Below the pieces are notes generated by a model that made no database searches, was not told where the DNA came from, and was given only the letters and a program-made list of their open reading frames with translations. Of a stretch of DNA of 64,000 bases, positions 1 through 8,451 are shown in pieces (within the stretch, counting starts at the first letter, position 1; each line of letters starts with the position of its first letter). Origin of the DNA: Bradyrhizobium lupini. Its GTDB lineage: Bacteria; Pseudomonadota; Alphaproteobacteria; Rhizobiales; Xanthobacteraceae. A program made the translations under genes and the position numbers. The stretch is from positions 1,426,001 to 1,490,000 of the forward strand of contig NZ_CP162553.1 of NCBI RefSeq assembly GCF_040939785.1. The letters are read 5' to 3'.

Positions 1-132
1 GCAATGGTGTTCGTGCCCTGCAAGGACGGCATCAGCCACAACGAGCTGGAAGACGCCACGCAGCCCGATTGCGCCGCGGGCACCAACGTCCTCATGCACA
101 CGGTGCTGGCGATCGCCGGCGTCGCATCCTGA
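1..132 (+). CDS. M20-family Zn-dependent amidohydrolase, C-terminal end only
   Basis: The first 43 codons of the window are open in frame 1 and end in TGA. The residues FVPCKDGISHNE followed by a Cys-containing stretch and a short hydrophobic end match the C terminus of the M20 subfamily that includes N-carbamoyl-L-amino-acid hydrolase, beta-ureidopropionase and allantoate amidohydrolase, where the GISHNE segment lies near the dimetal site. Only the tail is present, so the substrate cannot be told. The next gene starts 12 bases downstream on the same strand, suggesting one transcript with the two dehydrogenases that follow. Confidence 0.7.
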   Translation, partial: AMVFVPCKDGISHNELEDATQPDCAAGTNVLMHTVLAIAGVAS

Positions 133-144
133 CCGGAGAGAACC

Positions 145-1056
145 ATGCGCGGAGTTTTCGTCGACGCCAATGAAGCTCTCGCCGTAATCATGGAGCGGCT
201 GGAGCAGCCCGGCGATCCCAAGGTGCGGATCCACAGGGATCCCGACATCAAACCCGAACAATATCCTGAAATCCTCGACGGCGCCGAGATCGCGATCGTC
301 GACCACACCGCGCTGCCTACCGACGTCGCAAAGAAGTGCACAGGGTTGAAGCATGTCGTGTTCCTCGGCACCGGCGCGCGCAGCTACATGAACCCGGAGG
401 AGCTCGCTGAGCTCGGCATCTCCGTGCACCTGATCAAGGGCTATGGCGACACGGCGGTCGCGGAATGCGCGATCACGCTGATGTGGGCTTCGGCCCGCGT
501 CATCGCGATGATGGACCGCGAGATGCGCGGCGGAAACTGGCTCCGCGAAGACGGCATGCAGCTCACTGGCAAGACGCTCGGCCTGATCGGCTTCGGCGGT
601 ATTGCCGCGGAGGTCGCGCGCATTGCCTTGGGCAGCGGCATGAAGGTGATCGCCTGGAACCGCTCGCCGAAGAGCTATCCGGGCGTGGAATTCGCCGATC
701 TCGACACGGTGTTGGCGAGAGCAGACGTCGTATCGCTGCATCTGCTGCTCAACGACGAGACGCGCGGCATGATCACCCGCGAGATGATCGCGAAGATGAA
801 GCCGGGCGTCATCCTCATCAACACCGCCCGCGCCGCCGTCGTCGACGAGGCCGCCATGATCGATGCCCTGAAGTCGGGCCACATCCGCCATGCCGGCCTC
901 GACGTGTTCAATATCGAGCCATTGCCCGGCGATCATCCGCTGACAAAACTGCCGAACGTGACGTTGTCGGCGCATTCGGCGTTCCGGACCCCGGAGGCGA
1001 GCGAGAACCTGATTGGCGCGGCATGGGAGCACTGCCGCCGGATCGTGAAGGAATAA
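145..1056 (+). CDS. D-2-hydroxyacid dehydrogenase (NAD-dependent)
   Basis: A 303-residue protein of the D-isomer-specific 2-hydroxyacid dehydrogenase family, which reduces 2-keto acids or oxidises D-2-hydroxy acids with NAD(P). The Rossmann glycine motif GLIGFGGIAAEVA is near residue 150. The catalytic Arg lies in NTARAAVVDE, the Glu in FNIEPLP, and the proton-relay His in SAHSAFRTPEA near the C terminus. Length is normal for the family. GAGAG lies just before the ATG. It is followed after 11 bases by an Ldh2-type dehydrogenase, so the two probably act on related hydroxy acids. The exact substrate (glyoxylate, hydroxypyruvate, phosphoglycerate or other) cannot be read from the sequence. Confidence 0.85.
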   Translation: MRGVFVDANEALAVIMERLEQPGDPKVRIHRDPDIKPEQYPEILDGAEIAIVDHTALPTDVAKKCTGLKHVVFLGTGARSYMNPEELAELGISVHLIKGYGDTAVAECAITLMWASARVIAMMDREMRGGNWLREDGMQLTGKTLGLIGFGGIAAEVARIALGSGMKVIAWNRSPKSYPGVEFADLDTVLARADVVSLHLLLNDETRGMITREMIAKMKPGVILINTARAAVVDEAAMIDALKSGHIRHAGLDVFNIEPLPGDHPLTKLPNVTLSAHSAFRTPEASENLIGAAWEHCRRIVKE

Positions 1057-1067
1057 GAGCAACAACA

Positions 1068-2141
1068 ATGGCCGATTACCGCACCATCAAGGCACAGCCG
1101 CTCATCGAAGCTATCAGCGCCATCGTCAAGGCCGCCGGGTCTACGGACCGCGAGGCCGAGCTCGTGTCCACCAATCTGGTCGAGGCCAACCTCAAGGGAC
1201 ACGATTCGCACGGCGTCGGCATGATCCCGCGCTATGTCCAGAGCGTCACCACGGGCGGCCTCGCCGTGAACCAGCACGTCAAGGTCGTGCTCGACACCGG
1301 TCCGCTTCTCACCCTCGACGGGCTCACCGGCTACGGCCAAGTGATCGGCCATGAAGCGATGGAGCTGGCAGCCGAGCGCGCCAAGCGCAACGGCGTGTGT
1401 CTCGTCGGCCTCTCAAACTCGCACCATATCGGCCGCATCGGCCACTGGGCCGAGCAGTGCATCGACCATGGGCTGGTCTCGATCCACTTCGTCAACGTGA
1501 TCTCGCGTCCCATCGTGGCGCCCTGGGGCGGCAGCGATGCGCGCCACGGCACCAACCCGTTCTGCGTCGGCATCCCGCGCGCGGGCAAGGACCCCATCGT
1601 GCTCGACTTCGCCACCAGCAGGATCGCGCAGGGCAAGACCCGCGTCGCCCACAACAAGGGCGTCGAGCTGGAGCCCGGCACGATCATCGACAATGAGGGC
1701 AAGCCGACCACCAACCCGCGCTACACCGTGATCCCGCCATACGGCGCCATCCTGCCGTTCGGCGAGCACAAGGGTTCAGGGCTCGCGCTGGTTTGCGAAA
1801 TCCTCGGCGGCGCGCTCTCCGGCGGGCAGGTGGTCAAGGGTCCGTCCGATGGCAAGCACAACGTCCTCAACGGCATGCTCTCGATCATCATCGACCCCGG
1901 CAAGCTCGGCACCGCGGAGAATCTCGCGCGCGAAGTCGAGAGCTTCGTCGCCTGGCACACCGGCTCACCTCCGGCCCCAGGCGTCGACAAGGTGAAGATC
2001 GCGGGTGAGCCCGAGCGCGCGACGAAGAAGAAGCGGCTCGCGGAAGGCATCCCTGTCGATCCGACCACCTGGCAGGAGATTCTGGAGGCCGGAAAGAAGT
2101 TCGGGCTGGATCAGGCGGCGATCGAGAAGATCGCGGGGTAG
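1068..2141 (+). CDS. Ldh family oxidoreductase (malate/L-lactate/ureidoglycolate dehydrogenase type)
   Basis: A 357-residue member of the Ldh2 family, NAD(P)-dependent 2-hydroxyacid dehydrogenases unrelated to classical LDH. Visible motifs are HDSHGVGMIPRY near residue 45, the SNSHHIGRIGHW segment near residue 120 and GEHKGSGLALVCEILGG near residue 230, all conserved in the family. The open frame extends far upstream inside the preceding gene, but the ATG at 1068 lies 11 bases after that gene's stop and gives the family's usual N terminus (MADYRTIKAQPL). Members oxidise malate, lactate, ureidoglycolate or 2,3-diketogulonate, and the present substrate is unknown. Probably co-transcribed with the upstream hydroxyacid dehydrogenase. 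Confidence 0.85.
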   Translation: MADYRTIKAQPLIEAISAIVKAAGSTDREAELVSTNLVEANLKGHDSHGVGMIPRYVQSVTTGGLAVNQHVKVVLDTGPLLTLDGLTGYGQVIGHEAMELAAERAKRNGVCLVGLSNSHHIGRIGHWAEQCIDHGLVSIHFVNVISRPIVAPWGGSDARHGTNPFCVGIPRAGKDPIVLDFATSRIAQGKTRVAHNKGVELEPGTIIDNEGKPTTNPRYTVIPPYGAILPFGEHKGSGLALVCEILGGALSGGQVVKGPSDGKHNVLNGMLSIIIDPGKLGTAENLAREVESFVAWHTGSPPAPGVDKVKIAGEPERATKKKRLAEGIPVDPTTWQEILEAGKKFGLDQAAIEKIAG

Positions 2142-2160
2142 TGAGGCGGAGCACGGTGCT

Positions 2161-2326
2161 CTTCCCTTCTCCCCTTGTGGGAGAAGGTGGCGCGAAGCGC
2201 CGGATGAGGGGTTCTGTCCGCGAAGGGAAATGCACAATTGAGAGGTCTGTCTCCGCGGAGACAACCCCTCACCCGTCTTCGATGCTTCGCATCGAAGCCA
2301 CCCTCCCCCACAAGGGGGAGGGAAAG
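2161..2326. repeat. Intergenic long inverted repeat (rhizobial palindromic element)
   Basis: Between the converging Ldh and D-malate dehydrogenase genes lies an imperfect inverted repeat. The left arm reads CTCCCCTTGTGGGAGAAGG then GGATGAGGGG, and the right arm reads CCCCTCACCCG then CCCTCCCCCACAAGGGGGAG. Each arm itself folds into a hairpin. Such elements are scattered between genes in Bradyrhizobium and relatives. It may act as a bidirectional transcription end, but no T-tract is obvious. Confidence 0.75.
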
Positions 2327-2333
2327 CAGCGCT

Positions 2334-3407
2334 CTAATCCACCATATCCGCGACCGCCTTGCCGCAAGCCGTAGTGTCGGCATTGCCGCCGAGATCCTTG
2401 GTGCGGAGCGTGCGCTCTGCCAGCGTGCGCTCGATCGCATCGACGATCGACTTGCCGGCTTCCTTCTCGCCGAGATGCTCGAGCATCATCGCGCCGGACC
2501 AGATTGCTCCGATCGGATTGGCGATGCCTTGCCCCGCGATGTCGGGCGCCGAGCCGTGCACCGGCTCGAACACCGACGGGAAATTGCCCTCGGGGTTGAT
2601 GTTGCCTGACGGCGCGATGCCGATGGTGCCGGTGCAGGCCGGGCCGAGATCCGACAGGATGTCACCGAACAAATTGGAGCCGACGACGACGTCGAACCAA
2701 TCCGGATGCAGCACGAAGTTCGCGGTCAGGATGTCGATGTGATACTTGTCCCACTTCACGCTTGGATACTTCTTCGCCATCGCCTCCACGCGCTCGTCCC
2801 AATAGGGCATGGTGATGGAGATGCCGTTCGACTTGGTGGCCGAGGTCAGGTGCTTCTTCGGCCGCGACTGCGCGAGCTCGAATGCGAACTTCAGGATGCG
2901 ATCGACGCCGATGCGGGTCATCACCGTCTGCTGCGTCACGAATTCACGGTCGGTGTCCGGGAACATGCGGCCGCCGACGGAGGAATATTCGCCTTCGGTG
3001 TTCTCGCGCACCACCCAGAAATCAATGTCGCCGGGCTTGCGGTTGGCCAGCGGCGACGGCACGCCCGGCATCAGCCGCACCGGGCGCAAATTCACGTACT
3101 GATCGAACTCGCGGCGGAATTTGATCAGCGATCCCCAGAGCGAGACGTGATCCGGAATCTTGGCCGGCCAGCCGACCGCGCCGAAATAGATCGCATCGTG
3201 CTTGCCGATCTGATCCTTCCAATCGTCCGGCATCATCTGGCCGTGCTTCTCGTAATAGTCCCACGACGAGAAGTCGAAATGATCGAAATGAAGGGACACG
3301 CCGTGCTTCTTCGCCGCGGTCTCCAGAACGCGCAGGCCCTCGGGCATCACTTCCTTGCCGATTCCGTCGCCGGGAATGACCGCGATCCGGTATTGTTTCT
3401 TGCTCAT
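2334..3407 (-). CDS. Tartrate dehydrogenase / D-malate dehydrogenase (decarboxylating)
   Basis: A 357-residue protein of the isocitrate/isopropylmalate dehydrogenase superfamily, beta-decarboxylating subgroup acting on D-malate and tartrate. It starts with IAVIPGDGIGKEV at residues 8-20. It has VVRENTEGEYSSVGGR in the middle, the lysine in SATKSNG, the metal-binding aspartates in SNLFGDILSDLGP, and the cofactor segment EPVHGSAPDIAGQGIANP. The open frame runs further upstream, but the ATG at 3407 (MSKKQYRIAV) gives the family start. The reaction would yield pyruvate or glycerate and CO2. It is divergent from the SDR gene, with an inverted repeat between them, so a shared regulator is likely. 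It could be ttuC or dmlA; the name is not fixed by sequence alone. Confidence 0.88.
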   Translation of the reverse strand: MSKKQYRIAVIPGDGIGKEVMPEGLRVLETAAKKHGVSLHFDHFDFSSWDYYEKHGQMMPDDWKDQIGKHDAIYFGAVGWPAKIPDHVSLWGSLIKFRREFDQYVNLRPVRLMPGVPSPLANRKPGDIDFWVVRENTEGEYSSVGGRMFPDTDREFVTQQTVMTRIGVDRILKFAFELAQSRPKKHLTSATKSNGISITMPYWDERVEAMAKKYPSVKWDKYHIDILTANFVLHPDWFDVVVGSNLFGDILSDLGPACTGTIGIAPSGNINPEGNFPSVFEPVHGSAPDIAGQGIANPIGAIWSGAMMLEHLGEKEAGKSIVDAIERTLAERTLRTKDLGGNADTTACGKAVADMVD

Positions 3408-3452
3408 CGAGAACGTCCTTGATTGGTCCGGCAGCCGCCGTCTTTTTGACCG

Positions 3453-3500
3453 CACTGCAATGGACCAAACGCGACGGCAGTGCAACGCTGCACTGCAATG
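3453..3500. promoter_or_regulatory. Inverted repeat and direct repeats in divergent promoter region
   Basis: The 157-base gap between the minus-strand D-malate/tartrate dehydrogenase and the plus-strand SDR holds a perfect inverted repeat, GCAGTGCA-ACGC-TGCACTGC, at 3477-3496. The 10-mer CACTGCAATG occurs twice, at 3453-3462 and 3491-3500. The layout fits an operator serving both divergent promoters. No regulator gene lies adjacent, so the binding protein is unknown. Confidence 0.5.
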
Positions 3501-3564
3501 TTGACCATGGCGCGGCCGACCGCCTACTGATTTTATTCCCGTTCCTCTCCTGCGAGTAACTCCC

Positions 3565-4341
3565 ATGGATCTGCACCTGCGTGGCAAGCGCGTCCTGATC
3601 ACGGGCGCGTCCAAGGGTATCGGCGCAGCCGCCGCCGAGGCCTTTGCCGAGGAAGGCTGCCATCTCCTCCTCGCCGCCCGCAATGGCGATCAGCTCAAGG
3701 CTTTGGCCGAGCGCTTGCGCTCGGCGCACCAGATCGATGCCGCCACGAGCATTGTGGATTTGCGCAGGAGCGAGGATTTGACGCGGCTCGCCAAGGAAGC
3801 CGCCGACATCGACGTGCTCGTCAACAATGCCGGCGACATTCCCGGCGGCTCCATTGACAAGATCGACGAGGCCACCTGGCGGCACGCCTGGGAATTGAAA
3901 GTGTTCGGCTACATCAACCTCACGCGCATGATCTATGCGCAGATGAAGGCGAAGGGCGGCGGCGTGATCGTCAACGACATCGGCGCCGCCGGCGAGAAAT
4001 TCGACGCCAACTACATCTGCGGCAGCGCCGGCAATGCCGCGCTGATGGCCTTCACCCGCGCGCTCGGGGGCAAGAGCCTCGCCGACAACATCCGTCTGGT
4101 CGGCATCAATCCCGGCCCGGTTGGCACTGACCGTCACGTCACCCTGCTGAAGACGCGGGCAAACCACCAGTTCGGCGACGAGAGCCGCTACAAGGAATTC
4201 CAGAAGAGCCTGCCGCTCGGCAGGCCTGCGCATGCGCGCGAGATCGGCGATCTCATGGCGTTCCTGGCGTCGGATCGCGCAGGCTATACGTCGGGGGTCA
4301 TCTATACGGTGGATGGCGGAATCAGCGCAGGATGGGGTTAA
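3565..4341 (+). CDS. SDR-family oxidoreductase with altered active site
   Basis: A 258-residue short-chain dehydrogenase/reductase. The cofactor motif is GASKGIG at residues 14-20, and NNAG at 87-90 stabilises the central sheet. The C-terminal SGVIYTVDGGIS ending is typical. The active site is unusual: Tyr150 is present, but the position four residues on is Ser154 instead of Lys, and the usual catalytic Ser near residue 140 falls in the sequence IGAAG. It may therefore be a non-classical SDR, or the tetrad residues may be supplied differently. It is divergent from the D-malate/tartrate dehydrogenase. The substrate is unknown. Confidence 0.8.
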   Translation: MDLHLRGKRVLITGASKGIGAAAAEAFAEEGCHLLLAARNGDQLKALAERLRSAHQIDAATSIVDLRRSEDLTRLAKEAADIDVLVNNAGDIPGGSIDKIDEATWRHAWELKVFGYINLTRMIYAQMKAKGGGVIVNDIGAAGEKFDANYICGSAGNAALMAFTRALGGKSLADNIRLVGINPGPVGTDRHVTLLKTRANHQFGDESRYKEFQKSLPLGRPAHAREIGDLMAFLASDRAGYTSGVIYTVDGGISAGWG

Positions 4342-4350
4342 CTTTATCCT

Positions 4351-4468
4351 CGTCATTGCGAGCGCAGCGACTTGTCCGCCGAAGCTTTAGCGAAGGCGGA
4401 AGCAATCCAGGAATGTATCTGCGGCAAAAGTCTGGATTGTTTCGTCGCTTCGCTCCTCGCAATAACGC
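4351..4468. repeat. Palindromic intergenic repeat (CGTCATTGCGAGCG family)
   Basis: A long inverted repeat starts with CGTCATTGCGAGCGCAGCGA and ends with the near-complement CGCTCCTCGCAATAACG. It contains GCAATCCA and TGGATTG inner arms and a nested hairpin, TCCGCCGAAGCTTTAGCGAAGGCGGA split by its loop at 4375-4400. The same family recurs at 30060-30138. It lies between the SDR and amidase genes and has no coding potential. Confidence 0.8.
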
Positions 4469-4494
4469 CTAAAATAAGCACAGGAGTAGAATAG

Positions 4495-5913
4495 TTGTCT
4501 CAGGACCTGATCCGCGAATCCGCTTGCGCCGTCGTCGACAAGCTGCGCTCCGGCGACGTCTCGCCGCTGGAGCTCTTGGATGTGCTGGAGAAGCGCATCA
4601 CCGAAGTCGATGGCAAGGTCAACGCGCTGCCGACGCTGTGCTTCGATCGCGCGCGGGATAGCGCAAAGGCGCTGATGCGGAAGCCGGCCGGTGCGCGCGG
4701 ATTGCTCGCAGGCCTGCCGGTGCCGATCAAGGATCTGACCGATGTTGCAGGTGTGCTGAACACACAGGGCTCGCCGATCTTCAAGGACAACATCCCGGCG
4801 ACGTCCGACATCCTGGTCGAAAATCTCGAGGCCAACGGCGCGGTCGTCTATGCCAAGTCGAACACGCCGGAATTCGGTGCGGGCGCCAACACCTTCAACG
4901 AGGTGTTCGGTGCAACCCTCAATCCCTGGGATACGTCCAAATCGGCAGCCGGCTCGTCAGGCGGCGCGGCCGTTGCGCTCGCCACCGGCATGGCCTGGCT
5001 CGCGCAAGGCTCCGACATGGGCGGCAGTCTGCGCAGTCCGGCAGCTTTCTGCGGCGTCGTGGGCATGCGGCCGAGCATCGGCCGCGTCGCGCACACGCCG
5101 AAAGCGGCCATCGATCGTAACCTCGGCGTCGTCGGTCCGATGGCACGCAACGTCGAGGATCTCGCGCTGCTGCTCGACGCCATGAGCGGCGACTATGCCG
5201 CCGACCCGCTGTCGCTGCCGACGCCCTTGACGTCGTTTCTCTCGGCGGCGCAGTCAGGCAGCAAACCGAAGCGCATCGCCTATTCGGCGGATCTCGGCAT
5301 CACACCGGTCGATCCCGAAGTCAAAGCGATCACGCGGAAAGCGGCGGAACGCTTTGCCGAAGCCGGCGCCATCGTCGAGGAGGCGCATCCGGATTGGCGC
5401 GATGCGCATGAGTGCTTCCACGTGCTGCGCGCGTTCGACTTCGCGATCAGCAAGGCGCAGCTGCTGCGCACCAAGCGCGACCTGCTCAAGCCCGAGGTGA
5501 TCTGGAACATCGAGGAAGGCCTCAAGCTCACGACCGAGCAGCTCGAACGCGCCGAGGCGCAGCGCGTCGGCATGACAGCGCGTGCGATCGAGTTCTTCAA
5601 GCGCTACGATCTGCTGCTGGTACCGACCACGATCGTGCCGCCCTTCCCGATCGAGCACCGTTATGTCGCCGAATGCGCCGGCAAGAAGTTCGACAATTAC
5701 GTCGAGTGGCTCGGCATCGTCTATGCCATCACGCTCGCCTGCTGTCCCGCGCTGTCGTTGCCGTGCGGCTTCACCGCATCGGGACTTCCGGTCGGCCTGC
5801 AGGTCGTCGGGGCTCCGCGCGCGGATGCGCAGGTGATCGCCGGCGCGAAGACGCTGGAGGATATTTTGGGCGTGCGTGGCACGACGCCGATTGATCCGCG
5901 GGTGAAGAACTAG
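4495..5913 (+). CDS. Amidase (amidase signature family), TTG start
   Basis: A 472-residue amidase signature enzyme, hydrolysing an amide to acid and ammonia. The Ser-cisSer-Lys triad can be placed at Lys79 (PVPIKDLTD), Ser154 in the AGSSGG motif and Ser178 in DMGGSLRSPAAFCG, with the spacing expected for the family. The start is TTG at 4495, supported by AGGAG about 9 bases upstream and by the absence of an in-frame ATG near the expected N terminus. Length is typical. With the amino-acid permeases next to it, a role in using amide or amidated amino acid substrates is likely, but substrate specificity in this family is not predictable. It converges on the permease genes across a palindromic repeat. 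Confidence 0.87.
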   Translation: MSQDLIRESACAVVDKLRSGDVSPLELLDVLEKRITEVDGKVNALPTLCFDRARDSAKALMRKPAGARGLLAGLPVPIKDLTDVAGVLNTQGSPIFKDNIPATSDILVENLEANGAVVYAKSNTPEFGAGANTFNEVFGATLNPWDTSKSAAGSSGGAAVALATGMAWLAQGSDMGGSLRSPAAFCGVVGMRPSIGRVAHTPKAAIDRNLGVVGPMARNVEDLALLLDAMSGDYAADPLSLPTPLTSFLSAAQSGSKPKRIAYSADLGITPVDPEVKAITRKAAERFAEAGAIVEEAHPDWRDAHECFHVLRAFDFAISKAQLLRTKRDLLKPEVIWNIEEGLKLTTEQLERAEAQRVGMTARAIEFFKRYDLLLVPTTIVPPFPIEHRYVAECAGKKFDNYVEWLGIVYAITLACCPALSLPCGFTASGLPVGLQVVGAPRADAQVIAGAKTLEDILGVRGTTPIDPRVKN

Positions 5914-5922
5914 GTTCCCGCT

Positions 5923-6060
5923 CTCGTGCCCCGCACGCGGCGCAGCGCCTCTTCGGCGGTGCGCTGCAGAGCCGGGGCCCAAGTCTCCAGGACTTCCCGT
6001 GTATCTCTGGGTCCCGGCTCTGCGGTGCAGCGCTTTGCGCCGCACCTTGTCCGGAACACG
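5923..6060. repeat. Palindromic intergenic repeat (GTCCCGGCTCTG family)
   Basis: This fills the gap between the converging amidase and permease genes. The arm GCGCTGCAGAGCCGGGGCCCA pairs with TGGGTCCCGGCTCTGCGG further right, and outer arms CGGCGCAGCG and CGCTTTGCGCCGC also pair. It is a third, distinct family of rhizobial palindromic element in this window. Confidence 0.7.
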
Positions 6061-6068
6061 CGCGGCCT

Positions 6069-7175
6069 TCACCTTCCGCTCGTCGCCTCCAGGCTCCGGC
6101 TATACCGCGACATCGCGAAGCAGAAGACAAAATAGATCACGGCGACGAAGATGTAGACTTCGACGGAGAATTGCTGCCACGCCGGATCGATGATCGCGGT
6201 CTTGGCCGTGGTGAGCAGGTCGAAGATACCGATGATCAGAACGAGGCTGGTGTCCTTGAAGAAGGCGATGAAGGTGTTGACCAGCGGCGGGATGACGTGA
6301 CGGATCGCCTGCGGCAGGACGATCAGCCGGTTCTTGCGCCAGTAGGACAGGCCGAGCGCCTCGGCGGCCTCGTATTGCCCGCGGGGCACGGCCTGGAGGC
6401 CGCCGCGGATGACTTCGGCAAGATAGGCACCCGCGAACAGGATGATCGCGACCTGCGCGCGCAAGAGCTTGTCGATGTTGAATCCGTTCGGCATGAACAG
6501 CGGAAACATCACGCTCGCCATGAACAGCAGACTGACCAGCGGCACGCCGCGGATCAGCTCGACATAGAGCACGCTGAGCGAGCGGATCGCCGGCAGTTTT
6601 GAGCGCCGGCCTAGTGCGACGAGGATGCCGAGCGGGAAGCCGAAGGCCAGACCAAAGGTCGCCAGGATCAGCGTCACCGGTAAACCACCCCAACGGTCCT
6701 GCGAGACGAACGACAGACCGAGTATGCCACCCCACATCAGCATACTGATCAGCGCGAGCGCTCCGATCCAGAGATAGGCCAGTTCGCGCCGCCATAAGGC
6801 GCGGCGGCTGGAGAGATAGAACAGGGCGATGAACAGCAGCACCGCCAGTGCCGGCCGCCACTGCTCGTCGAACGGATAGGTGCCAAACAGGATGAAGCGG
6901 TATTTTTCGGGGATGATTGCCCAGCATGCACCGAGGCCGCGTACCGCGCGGCAGGCGCTGGAATCGTTCGCCGGGGTGACCCAGACCGCATTGGCGATAC
7001 CCCATTGCACGAAGCTGAAGAGGCCCTTTGCAAGCACCGCCAGCAACACGACCGAGAGGATGCCGTTCGGGATCGACGAGAACAGATTGGTGCGCAGCCA
7101 GCGCAGCACCGGGTTACCAATCTGCGGGCGGCGGACGGCGCGCGGTGCTTCCGGAATGTCGGCGATCGCCGTCAT
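6069..7175 (-). CDS. aapM: General L-amino acid ABC transporter permease, AapM-like
   Basis: A 368-residue inner-membrane permease of the polar amino acid (HisM/GlnP) type. It has several hydrophobic segments in the first half and the C-terminal core with the ATPase-contact loop EVIRGGLQAVPRGQYEAAEALGLS, followed by IVLPQAIRHVIPPLVN. A long N-terminal extension before the core is characteristic of AapM compared with shorter HisM-type permeases. The ATG at 7175 lies 2 bases after the stop of the AapQ-like gene, so the two are co-transcribed and translated together. No ATPase gene accompanies them. The matching binding protein is probably the gene at 10690. Confidence 0.87.
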   Translation of the reverse strand: MTAIADIPEAPRAVRRPQIGNPVLRWLRTNLFSSIPNGILSVVLLAVLAKGLFSFVQWGIANAVWVTPANDSSACRAVRGLGACWAIIPEKYRFILFGTYPFDEQWRPALAVLLFIALFYLSSRRALWRRELAYLWIGALALISMLMWGGILGLSFVSQDRWGGLPVTLILATFGLAFGFPLGILVALGRRSKLPAIRSLSVLYVELIRGVPLVSLLFMASVMFPLFMPNGFNIDKLLRAQVAIILFAGAYLAEVIRGGLQAVPRGQYEAAEALGLSYWRKNRLIVLPQAIRHVIPPLVNTFIAFFKDTSLVLIIGIFDLLTTAKTAIIDPAWQQFSVEVYIFVAVIYFVFCFAMSRYSRSLEATSGR

Positions 7176-7177
7176 GG

Positions 7178-8365
7178 TCAGCGCTCCACCAGCGCGATGC
7201 GCGAATTGTACCAGTTCATGAAAAAGCTGATGCCGAGGCTGATGGTGAGAAACACCGCCATGATCAAGGCAATGGCCTCGATCGCCTGCCCGGTCTGGTT
7301 CAATGTCGTATTGGCGATCGAGACCACGTCCTGATAGCCGATCGCCACCGCGAGCGAAGAGTTCTTGGTCAGGTTGAGGTACTGGCTCGTCATTGGCGGC
7401 ACGATGACGCGTAGCGCCTGTGGCAGGATGATCTGCCGCAGCATGAAGCTGCGGCGCAGTCCCAGCGCGTTGGCGGCATCCCACTGGCCGCGCGGCACCG
7501 ACTGGATGCCGCTGCGCACAATCTCGGCGATGAAGGCCGAGGTGTAGGTGACGAGCGCGATCACCAGCGCGAAATATTCCGGCGCGAGCGTCAGTCCGCC
7601 GACGAAGTTGAAGCCGCGCAACTCAGGCCATTCGATCGTCCAGGCCACGCCCAGCAGCACGGACACCGCCGCAGGCAGCACAACGAGCAAGCCGAGTGCA
7701 AAAGGCCAGGCCGGCCGCGGCTTGCCGTCGCGCATTTGCTGCGCGATGAGCCGCCGCCGGATCACATAGAACACGACAAGTCCGAGCACTGCGGTGCCGA
7801 GCACCCAAAGCTGCGGCGTCCCGATGGGAATCGCCGGCAGGATCAACCCGCGATTGGACAGGAACACGCCCTCAATCGGCCGCCATGCCGCGCGCGCGGC
7901 CGGGAGCGCCTGCATCAGCACGTACCAGAACAGGAGCTGGAGCAGCAGCGGGATGTCGCGGAGCGTCTCGACATACACCGCGGCGAGCCGCGACAGCAGC
8001 CAATTGGCCGACAGCCGCGAGATGCCGATCACCGTGCCCAGGATCGTTGCAAGCACGATTCCGATCACGGCGACGCGCAGGGTATTGGCGATGCCAACGA
8101 CAAAGGCCCAGAGATATGAGTCCCTCGGATTGTAGGCGAGCAGGCTGTCGGCGATGGGCATGCCGGCCTCACGGCCAAGGAAGGCAAAACCGGTCGTGAT
8201 GCGGCGCACGGAGAGATTGGTGACGGTGTTGGACCAGAGGAACACGATGACCGCGACTACGATCCCCACCACCAGAACCTGCCAGAACAGGCCTTTCAGC
8301 TCGCGCTGCCCGAAGGCGCCGAAGAAGCGACGGCGCGGCGGCGGTCTCGGACCGTCTGACGTCAC
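7178..8365 (-). CDS. aapQ: General L-amino acid ABC transporter permease, AapQ-like
   Basis: About 395 residues with multiple membrane segments. The EAA-type loop EIVRSGIQSVPRGQWDAANALGL followed by ILPQALRVIVPPMTSQYLN places it in the AapQ/GltJ permease group. It would pair with AapM to form the membrane channel. The start is chosen at GTG 8365, which follows AAGGA at a suitable distance. An ATG at 8425 in the same frame would add 20 residues and overlap more of the promoter region shared with the divergent RpiR regulator. The large periplasmic insert between the first TM segments and the core is normal for AapQ. Confidence 0.85.
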   Translation of the reverse strand: MTSDGPRPPPRRRFFGAFGQRELKGLFWQVLVVGIVVAVIVFLWSNTVTNLSVRRITTGFAFLGREAGMPIADSLLAYNPRDSYLWAFVVGIANTLRVAVIGIVLATILGTVIGISRLSANWLLSRLAAVYVETLRDIPLLLQLLFWYVLMQALPAARAAWRPIEGVFLSNRGLILPAIPIGTPQLWVLGTAVLGLVVFYVIRRRLIAQQMRDGKPRPAWPFALGLLVVLPAAVSVLLGVAWTIEWPELRGFNFVGGLTLAPEYFALVIALVTYTSAFIAEIVRSGIQSVPRGQWDAANALGLRRSFMLRQIILPQALRVIVPPMTSQYLNLTKNSSLAVAIGYQDVVSIANTTLNQTGQAIEAIALIMAVFLTISLGISFFMNWYNSRIALVER

Positions 8366-8451
8366 AGCACAAAAATCCTTCTCAAGACGGCGATTTCCGG
8401 CAGCGCACGTCAACTGTTGCACCAAACTCAGCTTCGTGCAACAAATGTTTC

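Noticed and set aside
465..1067. Long upstream extension of the Ldh family gene inside the hydroxyacid dehydrogenase gene
   Set aside because: The extra residues are Arg-rich shadow translation of the other gene; the family N terminus begins at the ATG at 1068.
3022..4356. 444-codon minus-strand frame over the SDR gene
   Set aside because: It lies opposite the SDR and dehydrogenase genes, has no motif of its own and is a high-GC shadow frame.
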